From a virus: DNA of 49,024 nt. The DNA is taken from IMG/VR virus record IMGVR_UViG_3300030098_004410, positions 1 through 49,024 of that record, one strand, 5' to 3'. Shown piece after piece: positions 25,510 to 31,850 of the stretch. Below the pieces are notes generated by a model. It searched no databases, was not told where the DNA came from, and worked only from the letters and a program-made list of their open reading frames with translations. The stretch's first letter is position 1, and each line of letters begins with the position of its first letter. Made by a program: the position numbers and the translations under genes.

Positions 25510-25659
25510 ATGAAAGAAGTAATTGCAATGTTAAGATGGTTAAAAGAAAATGGTAAGGATAGCGGAGAATCTATATCAGAGCACGATTTAGACTATTTTA
25601 CACGATTAGCTAGTATGTATTTTGAAGAGGATATTAAAGAGAAAATGGAGGAAAAATAA
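25510..25659 (+). CDS. 49-aa early protein
   Basis: MKEVIAMLRWLKENGKDSGE to KEKMEEK, helical throughout. Ribosome site GAGGAGG overlaps the end of the upstream gene. Start and stop are both within coupling distance of neighbours. No motif. Confidence 0.6.
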   Translation: MKEVIAMLRWLKENGKDSGESISEHDLDYFTRLASMYFEEDIKEKMEEK

Positions 25660-25826
25660 TGTTAATATATAAAGTAACAAAAAAGATGGTGGAGGAATGG
25701 CTAGGCACGGATAATCAACTTGAAGAGGCTATTGAGGTAATCCAAGAATTAGCTAATGGACAATATACAATTGACAATTTAAATGAAGATATAATCACAA
25801 CAAATATTGGGAGGGAGGAAAAATGA
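25659..25826 (+). CDS. 55-aa early protein
   Basis: MLIYKVTKKMVEEWLGTDNQ to GREEK. It starts on the stop of the previous gene (TAATG) with GGAGG upstream. Helical with an acidic tail. Unknown. Confidence 0.6.
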   Translation: MLIYKVTKKMVEEWLGTDNQLEEAIEVIQELANGQYTIDNLNEDIITTNIGREEK

Positions 25827-25999
25827 AGAAAGAAGATTGGGGTAATTGCCCTAGATGTGAAAAAGAAATAGAAACATTTCCTGCATTATCAAGAAGGGAT
25901 AATAAGACAGATATATGTTCGGATTGTGGAAGAACGGAAGCATTGGAAGATTTTTATAAAGAAAAGTGGACTGGTAAAATATATTGGGAGGAAAAATGA
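25823..25999 (+). CDS. 58-aa zinc-ribbon early protein
   Basis: MKKEDWGNCPRCEKEIETFP then ICSDCGRTEALEDFY, a clear four-cysteine ribbon. Overlaps the preceding gene by four bases (ATGA) with GGGAGG upstream. The ribbon and the following helix resemble the small phage proteins annotated only as zinc-binding. Confidence 0.7.
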   Translation: MKKEDWGNCPRCEKEIETFPALSRRDNKTDICSDCGRTEALEDFYKEKWTGKIYWEEK

Positions 26000-26160
26000 A
26001 AGAAAAAATGTATTATGCAGATGTAAGAATAGAGTTTGGTATGAGTTTTGATGCTAAAAATAAAAAGGAAGCCATAGAGTTCCTTAAGGATAATTTTAAA
26101 GACGATTATGGTATTGATTTGAGAGAAGATGAAATTATAAAACTAGAGGAGGTAAAATGA
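25996..26160 (+). CDS. 54-aa early protein
   Basis: MKEKMYYADVRIEFGMSFDA to LEEVK, four-base ATGA overlap with the upstream gene and GGGAGG site. Contains the strand-helix unit DVRIEFGMSFDAKNKKEAIE seen in small ferredoxin-like folds. Function unknown. Confidence 0.6.
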   Translation: MKEKMYYADVRIEFGMSFDAKNKKEAIEFLKDNFKDDYGIDLREDEIIKLEEVK

Positions 26161-26339
26161 AAGTGAAAGACTATAGAGAAAAGAATAGGCAGATACACAT
26201 TCCAATAAGCGAATATGATATTGAGATATTTGAAGACCTAGTAAATAAAAGAACAAATCACATTGATTGGACATTTGAAACTGATGATGGAGAGCCAATT
26301 AATTTAAAGTTTGTAAGAGACTATGAGGAAGAAGAGTGA
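26157..26339 (+). CDS. 60-aa early protein
   Basis: MKVKDYREKNRQIHIPISEYD to DYEEEE. Four-base ATGA overlap and GAGGAGG site upstream. Acidic, short beta-alpha pattern, no motif. Confidence 0.6.
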   Translation: MKVKDYREKNRQIHIPISEYDIEIFEDLVNKRTNHIDWTFETDDGEPINLKFVRDYEEEE

Positions 26340-26344
26340 AAAAG

Positions 26345-26629
26345 ATGGACAGATGGTTAAATGTATTATGGGAGATTGGTCAATATACTAAAGTGATGAC
26401 CAAATCTGAAATAAGAGCATTGCATGAAATACGAGTTTTTGTATTTAAAGAAAAGGAAAAGGAGAAAAATAAAATGAAAAGACCAAAATTAAGTGAAGGT
26501 GAAATAGACACAATAATCTCACTTGTTGATGATTTATACTGGGAATGGGATAGATTATCATCTTCTGGACAAGAAACATTAGAAAAAATAGGAAAACTTT
26601 TAGACATAGAACCAGAGGAGGAAAAATGA
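26345..26629 (+). CDS. 94-aa early protein (possibly two genes)
   Basis: The frame is open from a GTG at 26336 on the previous stop; the first ATG is 26345. A second ATG at 26474 (MKRPKLSEGEIDTII) has an excellent AAGGAG site and could be the start of a separate 51-aa protein, with the N-terminal part a different small gene. The C-terminal half is helical and acidic with DDLYWEWDRLSSSGQE. No family. Confidence 0.5.
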   Translation: MDRWLNVLWEIGQYTKVMTKSEIRALHEIRVFVFKEKEKEKNKMKRPKLSEGEIDTIISLVDDLYWEWDRLSSSGQETLEKIGKLLDIEPEEEK

Positions 26630-26892
26630 AACCGATTGAAATAAATGAAGATTGTAAGTTTTTAAAAGATTGTACTGAAAATCCAAATATGGCTATGTAC
26701 AACCTAATAACATCAAAAGGAGCTCTTCAGCTATGGTGTAAAGGAATAAAGCCTAATATGAACTGGAGGCTTAAAGATGTAAAGAAATACTTCGGAGTAA
26801 CTGGTAATGCTGAAAAAATCAAGGTTGCCTTAGAAACAATATATGGATTAATGTCTAAAAAGGGTAATAATTACCCTAAAAAAGGAGAATAA
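26626..26892 (+). CDS. 88-aa early protein, conserved phage type
   Basis: MKPIEINEDCKFLKDCTENP to NYPKKGE. The core SKGALQLWCKGIKPNMNWRL followed by VKKYFGVTGNAEKI is a pattern I recall in small phage proteins of unknown function. Basic, with two tryptophans in a helical region. Four-base overlap with the upstream gene and GAGGAGG site. Confidence 0.65.
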   Translation: MKPIEINEDCKFLKDCTENPNMAMYNLITSKGALQLWCKGIKPNMNWRLKDVKKYFGVTGNAEKIKVALETIYGLMSKKGNNYPKKGE

Positions 26893-26963
26893 TGGAATCA
26901 TTTATAACATTTATGGCTATGATGGTGGCAATTTCACTGATTGGGTCATTTTTTGAAAAATAA
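26892..26963 (+). CDS. Tiny 23-aa membrane protein
   Basis: MESFITFMAMMVAISLIGSF, a single hydrophobic helix with a charged end. It starts on the stop of the preceding gene (TAATG) with AAAGGAG upstream. A good ribosome site before such a short frame supports it as real; function unknown, perhaps a regulator of a host membrane complex. Confidence 0.55.
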   Translation: MESFITFMAMMVAISLIGSFFEK

Positions 26964-26973
26964 AGGAGAGTAA

Positions 26974-27042
26974 ATGGAGTTTATAATATTTTTAGCACTT
27001 TTAACACTTATGGTATTAGTAATTAACATATTCAACGAATAA
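26974..27042 (+). CDS. Tiny 22-aa membrane protein
   Basis: MEFIIFLALLTLMVLVINIF, again one hydrophobic helix, immediately after the previous tiny membrane ORF with an AAAGGAG site upstream. Two tandem one-helix frames suggest a duplicated pair or a two-component membrane unit. Confidence 0.55.
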   Translation: MEFIIFLALLTLMVLVINIFNE

Positions 27043-27051
27043 AGGAGAAAA

Positions 27052-27216
27052 ATGAAGAAGATATTAGTTAAATACACAGCAGAAATTGATAATGATGAAT
27101 ATTATCGGTATTGCAAGAAGAATATGATTGGAGATAGGGATTTTCACATCATACTTCAAGGACTTGCAAAAAACGAAGGCTTGAAAGCAATTAGAATAAA
27201 AATGCAGGAGGAATGA
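27052..27216 (+). CDS. 54-aa early protein
   Basis: MKKILVKYTAEIDNDEYYRY to RIKMQEE. AAAGGAG site upstream. A strand-helix-strand profile (ILVKYTAEI, LQGLAKNEGLKAIRIKM) fits a small alpha-beta fold. Unknown. Confidence 0.6.
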   Translation: MKKILVKYTAEIDNDEYYRYCKKNMIGDRDFHIILQGLAKNEGLKAIRIKMQEE

Positions 27217-27217
27217 A

Positions 27218-27385
27218 ATGGCTTATTTTAGTAATAGAGAGTTTAATATGAGCAAAAACCTACACAAACACCAAACTGCGATTGAGGAGATTATTCACGC
27301 AATTGAGGTTTGCAAAAGAAACGGAAATAAATGGAACTGTGTGGAAGAAATAGAAGAAATACTGAAGGAGTATAGGTTAAAATGA
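27218..27385 (+). CDS. 55-aa early protein
   Basis: MAYFSNREFNMSKNLHKHQT to EYRLK. GGAGG site overlaps the previous stop. Mostly helical with two cysteines (VCKRNGNKWNCVEE). Unknown. Confidence 0.6.
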   Translation: MAYFSNREFNMSKNLHKHQTAIEEIIHAIEVCKRNGNKWNCVEEIEEILKEYRLK

Positions 27386-27576
27386 ACAAAAAACAAAAAC
27401 GAAGGATATTGCAATATATCAAGAAGGCAAGCAAGGTGGATAAAGGTAGGAATAAATACCCTGCAATGACAAATACTTACGGATATGTTGCAAAGCCAAA
27501 AGGTGATGGAAAAATAAGAGATAAACATTACAATATAATGAAACCAGATAAAGCAAACAGGAGAAGTAAAAAATGA
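27382..27576 (+). CDS. 64-aa very basic early protein
   Basis: MNKKQKRRILQYIKKASKVD to NRRSKK. About a third of the residues are Lys or Arg, so nucleic-acid binding is likely. Four-base ATGA overlap with the previous gene and AAGGAG upstream. Confidence 0.6.
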   Translation: MNKKQKRRILQYIKKASKVDKGRNKYPAMTNTYGYVAKPKGDGKIRDKHYNIMKPDKANRRSKK

Positions 27577-27704
27577 AAGAGTTAATAAGAGAAGCATTAT
27601 ATAAATTCATTGATTATTATACTGAAGATAAATTTGCAAGAGTTGATTTGCAGATAATAGCCGATAAGTTTATTGAAGAACATATTAAAGATATAAGCAA
27701 CTAA
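27573..27704 (+). CDS. 43-aa early protein
   Basis: MKELIREALYKFIDYYTEDK to KDISN. Four-base overlap with the preceding gene, AGGAG site upstream. Helical, no motif. Confidence 0.55.
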   Translation: MKELIREALYKFIDYYTEDKFARVDLQIIADKFIEEHIKDISN

Positions 27705-27714
27705 AAGGAGAAAA

Positions 27715-27852
27715 ATGATGACTGAAGCAATGTTTGACCTATTATATGTAACAGACTCAACAATTACCATTATATTAAAGCTTATGGTGATTATGCTAAT
27801 TTTTAAACTAATAATAAGCAGAAAAAACTGCATTAAGGAGCTAAACAAATGA
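27715..27852 (+). CDS. 45-aa early membrane protein
   Basis: [20 protein letters not shown] then [14 protein letters not shown] and a basic end. One membrane helix of about 22 residues. AAAGGAG site upstream, and the stop overlaps the next start. Confidence 0.6.
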   Translation: MMTEAMFDLLYVTDSTITIILKLMVIMLIFKLIISRKNCIKELNK

Positions 27853-28031
27853 CTGCAATATCAAAAGCACTAGAAGACATAAAAAAACACTATTACATGG
27901 ATGAACTAGAAAACCTTGTTGTTCAGTATGGAAAAGAAACAGTATTAACCTTTAAATCAAACGGAAGAAACTTTAAAATGATAGTTTCTCTTGAAGATGC
28001 TAAAGAGGAAGGTGAGAGTGGAATATTGTAG
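27849..28031 (+). CDS. 60-aa early protein
   Basis: [20 protein letters not shown] to EGESGIL. AAGGAG site upstream and four-base ATGA overlap. Strand-helix pattern with a [20 protein letters not shown] core. This is the last of the tiny-ORF array; an intergenic promoter region follows. Confidence 0.6.
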   Translation: MTAISKALEDIKKHYYMDELENLVVQYGKETVLTFKSNGRNFKMIVSLEDAKEEGESGIL

Positions 28032-28082
28032 TGAGAAAAGTGTGAGAATAAGAAGGAAGTAATAAAAATAATAAAAAATAAC

Positions 28083-28112
28083 TTGACTATATTATGATAT
28101 ATAAAATAATAT
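28083..28112 (+). promoter_or_regulatory. Promoter candidate for recombination/replication genes
   Basis: TTGACT (28083-28088) and TAATAT (28107-28112) separated by 18 bases, in the only sizeable gap (about 110 bases) of this part of the plus block. The next gene begins 33 bases further with AAAGGAG. The -35 is good, the -10 matches four of six bases. It would allow the recombination block to be driven apart from the tiny-ORF array. Confidence 0.45.
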
Positions 28113-28144
28113 TAAGGTTATAGAGGCAAAGGAGAGCTTAAATT

Positions 28145-28300
28145 ATGAATGAGAAAATGAAATCATATTTGATTAAAGACATACCAAGCTCTTGCTGGAG
28201 AGACTTTAGAATTAAGCTCCTGCAAGATGGTTTTGATACATACAACCAAGCGATGTTACATTTAATCAAAAAGTATGCAAACAACGAACTGGGAGATTAA
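28145..28300 (+). CDS. Small ribbon-helix-helix-like regulator, 51 aa
   Basis: MNEKMKSYLIKDIPSSCWRD to NNELGD. The pattern YLIKDIP (strand), then CWRDFRIKLLQDGFDTYNQA and LHLIKKYA (two helices) matches CopG/Arc-type DNA-binding proteins in length and layout. First gene behind the promoter candidate and overlapping the nuclease start (TAATG), so it could autoregulate this block. Fold assigned by eye. Confidence 0.55.
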   Translation: MNEKMKSYLIKDIPSSCWRDFRIKLLQDGFDTYNQAMLHLIKKYANNELGD

Positions 28301-29088
28301 TGAAGTCACCAATTAATTTTGAAAAGATATATGAGGATTATATCGACAAGGAGAATGAGATTAATCGTCAAGAGCGATATGAGGGTAAGGAAAGCTTTTA
28401 TAGAGCCAGTAGCAGTGGTTTTTGCTCACGAAAGATATATTATGAGTCTGTTCTTAAAGTAGAACCTACAAATCCAACCGAACCAAAAGGAAAAAGAATA
28501 ATGAGACTTGGAACTGTGGTTCATGAGGATTTACAGAACGCACTCGTATATTATAATAATATTATTAATAAAGAAATTAATAATAAAGAAACTATTAAGA
28601 ACAAAGAAAAAGAAAATAAAAATAAAGAAAAAGAAAAGTTCCATATTGAAAAAGAAGTTGAGATTAAAGAATTGAATGTTAGAGGTCATTATGACTGCGT
28701 ATTTGAAGGAGATAAAGTTTACTTATTTGATTTCAAGACAATTGCTAGTTGGTCTTATTCAAAAAAGTTTGGACATAAAAAAGACTTTGACCCTTCAATT
28801 CATCAGGAGCTTCAACTTGGTACTTATGGCTATGCTGTAAAGGAAGAGTTTGGAAAGATTGATGGTATGTATCTTATTTACTACAACAAAGATAATTCAA
28901 TGATGAATGCAATGGAAGTACCAACGACTTATACATCAAGAGCATTTAATTTCTGGTATAATATCAATGAAGAACATAAAAGAGGATTGCCAGATTTTAA
29001 GAAAGGGGTATCACCAGTTCAAGATTGGAATTGTAGTTACTGTCCTTACTTAGACCACTGTAATCCACCAAATAGAAAAAGGAGATAA
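28300..29088 (+). CDS. Cas4/RecB-type PD-(D/E)XK exonuclease with Fe-S cysteines
   Basis: 262 aa. C42 in SGFCSRKIYY, H75 in LGTVVHE, D132 in RGHYDCV, D144-F-K146 in LFDFKT, then Q169 and Y176 make the full nuclease motif set; C245, C248 and C254 in WNCSYCPYLDHC complete the four-cysteine iron-sulphur cluster with C42. Such enzymes resect DNA ends. Between H75 and D132 there is a low-complexity insert of Asn/Lys/Glu (about residues 88-113). It precedes the annealing protein, so the pair can act as a phage recombination system. No cas1 or cas2 is nearby. Confidence 0.85.
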   Translation: MKSPINFEKIYEDYIDKENEINRQERYEGKESFYRASSSGFCSRKIYYESVLKVEPTNPTEPKGKRIMRLGTVVHEDLQNALVYYNNIINKEINNKETIKNKEKENKNKEKEKFHIEKEVEIKELNVRGHYDCVFEGDKVYLFDFKTIASWSYSKKFGHKKDFDPSIHQELQLGTYGYAVKEEFGKIDGMYLIYYNKDNSMMNAMEVPTTYTSRAFNFWYNINEEHKRGLPDFKKGVSPVQDWNCSYCPYLDHCNPPNRKRR

Positions 29089-29090
29089 GA

Positions 29091-29303
29091 ATGAAAATAA
29101 AGGTTGAAGACACAGACTATACATACCCAAAAATGTATATGAAAACATCTGTCCGTGGTAATAAATATTCAATACGATTTGAGTCTCTTAATGCGAAAGG
29201 GTTAAAATATGATTGGGATATAAGGCCTTGGGGGCATTTAAGTAAAAAACAAGCAGAAAGATTAATTAACGATATAAAAAAATCTTTATGGCAATTGCGT
29301 TAA
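29091..29303 (+). CDS. 70-aa protein between nuclease and annealase
   Basis: MKIKVEDTDYTYPKMYMKTS to KKSLWQLR. Basic, with a RPWGHLSKKQAERLINDIKK helix. It sits two bases after the nuclease stop, with its ribosome site (AAAAGGAG) inside that gene. Likely a small accessory of the recombination block; no known family. Confidence 0.6.
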   Translation: MKIKVEDTDYTYPKMYMKTSVRGNKYSIRFESLNAKGLKYDWDIRPWGHLSKKQAERLINDIKKSLWQLR

Positions 29304-29320
29304 TAAAAAGGAGATAAGAA

Positions 29321-29887
29321 ATGAGCCTATTTGAAAAGTTAAATAAAATAGATGTCAATAAACATAAAAAGAAGAAAGGTCAGTTTGATTACTTGAGTTG
29401 GCCTTTAGCAATCCAAGAGCTATTAAAGGTTTGTCCTGATGCTACTTGGGAGGTGCATGAATATTCAAACGAAGATGGATTGGTTGCACCTTATATGACA
29501 ACAAATGCAGGTTGCTTTGTTAGGGTGTCCGTTACTTGTGAAGATGTTACCAGAAGTCAGGTGCATCCAGTTACAGATAATAGAAATCAAACAATAGCAC
29601 AACCAACTGCACAAGACATTAATACATCAATACAAAGATGTTTAGCTAAAGCCATTGCATTGCATGGTCTTGGGTTATATATCTTTGCAGGTGAGGATTT
29701 ACCTGAGCCTGATGCATTAAATAGCAAGCAAAGAGGCGAGCTACTGGCGGTTGTTAAGAAACTTGACAATAAGTCGCTAGAAAGCGATATTTTGCGTAAA
29801 ATGGATAACTTACAGATTAATGTGAGAAACTTTGACGCATCTATCGAGAAACTAAACGAAATGAAAAAAGATAAGGAGAAGAAGTAA
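29321..29887 (+). CDS. Single-strand annealing protein, DUF1071/Sak3 type
   Basis: 188 aa. The family hallmarks are visible: a FDYLSWPLAIQELLKVCPDA opening, a VRVSVTCEDV strand, PVTDNRNQTI, and the conserved SIQRCLAKAIALHGLGLYIF followed by AGEDLP. DUF1071 proteins such as Sak3 bind and anneal single strands in phage recombination. AAAGGAG site upstream; the next gene (SSB-like) starts in its stop. With the Cas4-like nuclease upstream it forms a nuclease plus annealase pair. Confidence 0.85.
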   Translation: MSLFEKLNKIDVNKHKKKKGQFDYLSWPLAIQELLKVCPDATWEVHEYSNEDGLVAPYMTTNAGCFVRVSVTCEDVTRSQVHPVTDNRNQTIAQPTAQDINTSIQRCLAKAIALHGLGLYIFAGEDLPEPDALNSKQRGELLAVVKKLDNKSLESDILRKMDNLQINVRNFDASIEKLNEMKKDKEKK

Positions 29888-30531
29888 TGGCGAAAGTAAC
29901 AGATGACTTGTTTGATAAAGCAGTAAATGAAACAAGCTTTGCGATTCCAACAGAAGGAAAAGCAAAATCAGAAAGAAAAGGTAAAAAACATCCTTTGGTT
30001 GCAGGAGATTATCTTGGACATATTGTTCAAGTGAATAGCAAGGTTGTGGATGTTAAAGGGGGAGAGTTTAAAGCAAGAGTATATGATTACTTTGTTGAGG
30101 TTGCTCCTGAGAATAAAGAAAATACATACACATACACAGAGTACGACACAGATAATACTGTGAGTTGTGATGGCTCAAGTTATTCTGGTTATAAATTTAA
30201 AGGTTCTACTTTTAAATATTTAGAGCCAGGAAAAGATGATAAGTTTAAATCAAGGTCAGAGTTTAATAAATATTATCTTTGGTTTTGTGAGGCCTGTGGT
30301 ATTGAATGTAAGAGCATAACAACAGAGATAGATGGCAAGGATGTTGAGGTTAAAGAGCTCCCTGTTATTGATATGGAGGCTCTCGTTGGAACACCTGTGA
30401 GTGCAGTTGTTGGAAAAGGTAAAACTTGGACAGATAGTGAAGGTAGAGAAAGAACTCCTTGGGTGTGCAAGTTTGTAAGACCTTGGAAAGATGGGAAAAA
30501 GAAGGAGATGAGTGATGAAATACCGTTCTAG
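29887..30531 (+). CDS. SSB-like single-strand DNA-binding protein
   Basis: 214 aa ending EMSDEIPF. The acidic tail with a terminal Ile-Pro-Phe is the hallmark of bacterial SSB C-tips that recruit partner enzymes. The body is beta-rich (GDYLGHIVQVNSKVVDVKGG, then ARVYDYFVEVAPE) as expected for an OB fold and has a Cys pair at about residues 138-145. Start overlaps the annealase stop. Some phages carry such an SSB-like protein next to Sak-type annealases, so DNA-binding is a confident inference. Confidence 0.75.
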   Translation: MAKVTDDLFDKAVNETSFAIPTEGKAKSERKGKKHPLVAGDYLGHIVQVNSKVVDVKGGEFKARVYDYFVEVAPENKENTYTYTEYDTDNTVSCDGSSYSGYKFKGSTFKYLEPGKDDKFKSRSEFNKYYLWFCEACGIECKSITTEIDGKDVEVKELPVIDMEALVGTPVSAVVGKGKTWTDSEGRERTPWVCKFVRPWKDGKKKEMSDEIPF

Positions 30532-30649
30532 GATTAATAGTTTCAAATCCGTAATGATGAAGGGTGCATATTTTCTAGGCATGAAGCCTAAGAAGATTGC
30601 AAACAGGTTTAATGTGTCTTTAGCTAGTGTCTATAGACATATTAAATAA
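30515..30649 (+). CDS. 44-aa helix-turn-helix protein
   Basis: MKYRSRINSFKSVMMKGAYF to YRHIK. The C-terminal half GMKPKKIANRFNVSLASVYR is a resolvase- or homeodomain-type helix-turn-helix (helix KKIANRF, turn NVS, recognition helix LASVYRHI). Its start lies inside the end of the SSB-like gene after a GGAGATG site. Probably a small DNA-binding regulator. Confidence 0.65.
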   Translation: MKYRSRINSFKSVMMKGAYFLGMKPKKIANRFNVSLASVYRHIK

Positions 30650-30857
30650 TAAATTGGGAGAGTTCAGTGACCGTGAGGCTCTGACTGTAGCTGGGCGTTT
30701 TCGTGGTTCTCAGCAACCACTCCTTTCCGCCTTGAATCACAGGATTTGCTCTCCCAAAAAATTAACACCAGAAGAAAGGCTTAGGAGATATGTTGAACTT
30801 AAATACGGTAAACTAAATGTTAAGAAGAAACAAAAAATCGTCGAAAAGAAATCTTAA
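30627..30857 (+). CDS. Possible 76-aa protein (GTG start) overlapping an RNA-like stem
   Basis: A frame with a weak GTG start. The second half (KKLTPEERLRRYVELKYGKL) looks like real protein, the first half lies over the GC-rich inverted repeat at 30654-30757 and reads like noise. Either a genuine gene starting further downstream on a non-ATG codon, or a chance frame. No good ribosome site. Confidence 0.3.
   Translation: MSIDILNNKLGEFSDREALTVAGRFRGSQQPLLSALNHRICSPKKLTPEERLRRYVELKYGKLNVKKKQKIVEKKS
30654..30757 (+). ncRNA. Structured RNA candidate, GC-rich, closed by 9-bp stem
   Basis: TTGGGAGAG (30654-30662) pairs with CTCTCCCAA (30749-30757). Inside: GTGGTT (30703-30708) with AACCAC (30715-30720) over a six-base loop, GGCG (30694-30697) with CGCC (30728-30731), CTGT (30685-30688) with ACAG (30739-30742), and CAGT (30665-30668) with ACTG (30684-30687) as an alternative. 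About half G/C in a genome that is far more A/T-rich. Orientation on the plus strand assumed from neighbours. Known riboswitch and ribozyme cores were not recognised. Confidence 0.45.
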
Positions 30858-30984
30858 GCCTTTCAGAAGGTTTGATGAGGTTAGCATGAAGAGTAATATC
30901 TCTTTTTATGAGTGGTTTATTTTTATACTATCGTTTGGACAACTTTGTTTTTTGATATATTTAATGATAAGATTTTTTATATAA
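30817..30984 (+). CDS. 55-aa protein with basic N terminus and membrane helix
   Basis: MLRRNKKSSKRNLKPFRRFD to LMIRFFI: a strongly basic first 20 residues, then a hydrophobic span (WFIFILSFGQLCFLIYLMIR). An internal Met at 30886 with GATGAGG upstream would give a 32-aa membrane protein only. The frame overlaps the tail of the 76-aa frame. Confidence 0.45.
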   Translation: MLRRNKKSSKRNLKPFRRFDEVSMKSNISFYEWFIFILSFGQLCFLIYLMIRFFI

Positions 30985-30992
30985 GGAGAAAG

Positions 30993-31229
30993 ATGATGAG
31001 AAAGATAATAATATGTTTTTTAGCTATAGGGTTTATGTTTGGGCAAATTACAAAGATAGAGACCGATTATGGAGATTCAACTATAGTTAATGGGTTTTAC
31101 AAAAATGGGAGCTTAAAATTTGAGGGAACTAAAATCAAGAGATTTAAACACGGTAAATGGTATTATTATGATGAAAAAGGCTTTCTGATTAAAGTAGAGA
31201 AGTATCATCATGGGAGAAAAGTAAACTAA
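30993..31229 (+). CDS. Secreted/lipid-side protein with MORN-like repeats, 78 aa
   Basis: Start MMRKIIICFL at 30993 with AAGGAG just upstream; an open GTG-started extension upstream has none. The first 18 residues are a signal peptide (MRKIIICFLAIGFMFGQ). The rest, GFYKNGSLKFEGTKIKRFKH followed by GKWYYYDEKGFL, is the YwqK/MORN-type short beta-repeat that often occurs in exported proteins. A phage protein acting outside the cytoplasm, such as a superinfection or membrane modifier, would fit, but is inferred. Confidence 0.6.
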   Translation: MMRKIIICFLAIGFMFGQITKIETDYGDSTIVNGFYKNGSLKFEGTKIKRFKHGKWYYYDEKGFLIKVEKYHHGRKVN

Positions 31230-31351
31230 TGGATTGGAATGAAACTATAATATATAAAGAACTCCATTTTGTTTATATTGTAAATGGTCATAAATTTCTT
31301 ACCGAAGAGGAAGCTAGGAAATATATAGAGGAACAAAAGAATGCCAAATAA
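31229..31351 (+). CDS. 40-aa early protein
   Basis: MDWNETIIYKELHFVYIVNG to EEQKNAK. Starts on the previous stop (TAATG). A short strand-helix unit, no motif. Confidence 0.5.
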   Translation: MDWNETIIYKELHFVYIVNGHKFLTEEEARKYIEEQKNAK

Positions 31352-31454
31352 AAAAGCCAAACAAAGAAAATGGGATAAAAGAGAAAGGAGAGAGAAAATT
31401 AAAAGATGGAAAAGAGAGCAAAAAAGAAAAAAGAAGGAGATGAGAAATGGGTAA
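31341..31454 (+). CDS. 37-aa very basic protein
   Basis: MPNKKAKQRKWDKRERREKI to KEMRNG. Around two thirds of its residues are Lys, Arg, Glu or Gln; overlaps the preceding gene by 11 bases. Likely nucleic-acid binding or a charged filler; no motif. Confidence 0.45.
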   Translation: MPNKKAKQRKWDKRERREKIKRWKREQKRKKKEMRNG

Positions 31455-31608
31455 GATGAAGAATCATATATATGGATGGTTAGAGGATTATGGATTTGAT
31501 TTAGGCTATGATATGACAAACACTCCTTATCTGGAGGATTTTGAGTGGGTTGCAAATGATAGTGTTGATGCACAGACATATTGGAAAACAAAAACAATAG
31601 GAGAATAA
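31447..31608 (+). CDS. 53-aa early protein
   Basis: MGKMKNHIYGWLEDYGFDLG to KTIGE. AAGGAGATGAG site upstream inside the previous gene, with eight-base overlap. Acidic; no motif. Confidence 0.55.
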   Translation: MGKMKNHIYGWLEDYGFDLGYDMTNTPYLEDFEWVANDSVDAQTYWKTKTIGE

Positions 31609-31610
31609 TA

Positions 31611-31850
31611 ATGGGAAGAGCAATAGAGGTAGATAAAAGGCTTGATTCTTTAGAATTTAAAGTTAATGAGCTTTTTTTAATACTAGAGGAGTTGAGTAAA
31701 ACAAACACAACACAGGAGCATATAGATTTACATGAAACAGAAAAAAAAGAAGCCAACGATGAACCAAGTGGAGACAGTGGTAAACAGTCTGATAGTGGAA
31801 AATCAAAATCTAAGGCTAAATCTGGAGGCAGTACAAAGAGTTCTAAGTAG
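31611..31850 (+). CDS. 79-aa coiled-coil protein with Ser/Lys-rich tail
   Basis: MGRAIEVDKRLDSLEFKVNE, a heptad helix over about 45 residues, then a disordered GDSGKQSDSGKSKSKAKSGG tail. AGGAG site upstream. The last 92-119 bases also encode the start of the next gene in another frame, so the tail is overprinted. Function unknown. Confidence 0.6.
   Translation: MGRAIEVDKRLDSLEFKVNELFLILEELSKTNTTQEHIDLHETEKKEANDEPSGDSGKQSDSGKSKSKAKSGGSTKSSK

Noticed and set aside
28300-29088. Cas4-like gene as part of a CRISPR-Cas adaptation system
   Set aside because: No cas1, cas2 or repeat array is in the window; the neighbouring annealing and SSB-like proteins indicate a phage recombination role.
30654-30757. 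tRNA reading of the inverted repeat (7-bp GGGAGAG/CTCTCCC as acceptor)
   Set aside because: There is no GTTCGAATC-type T arm and no five-base T stem next to the acceptor, and the length does not fit even a long-arm tRNA.
31741-31748. Minus-one frameshift at the A8 run
   Set aside because: A -1 slip leads to the wrong frame; the following gene would need +1, so the case for programmed frameshifting is weak.
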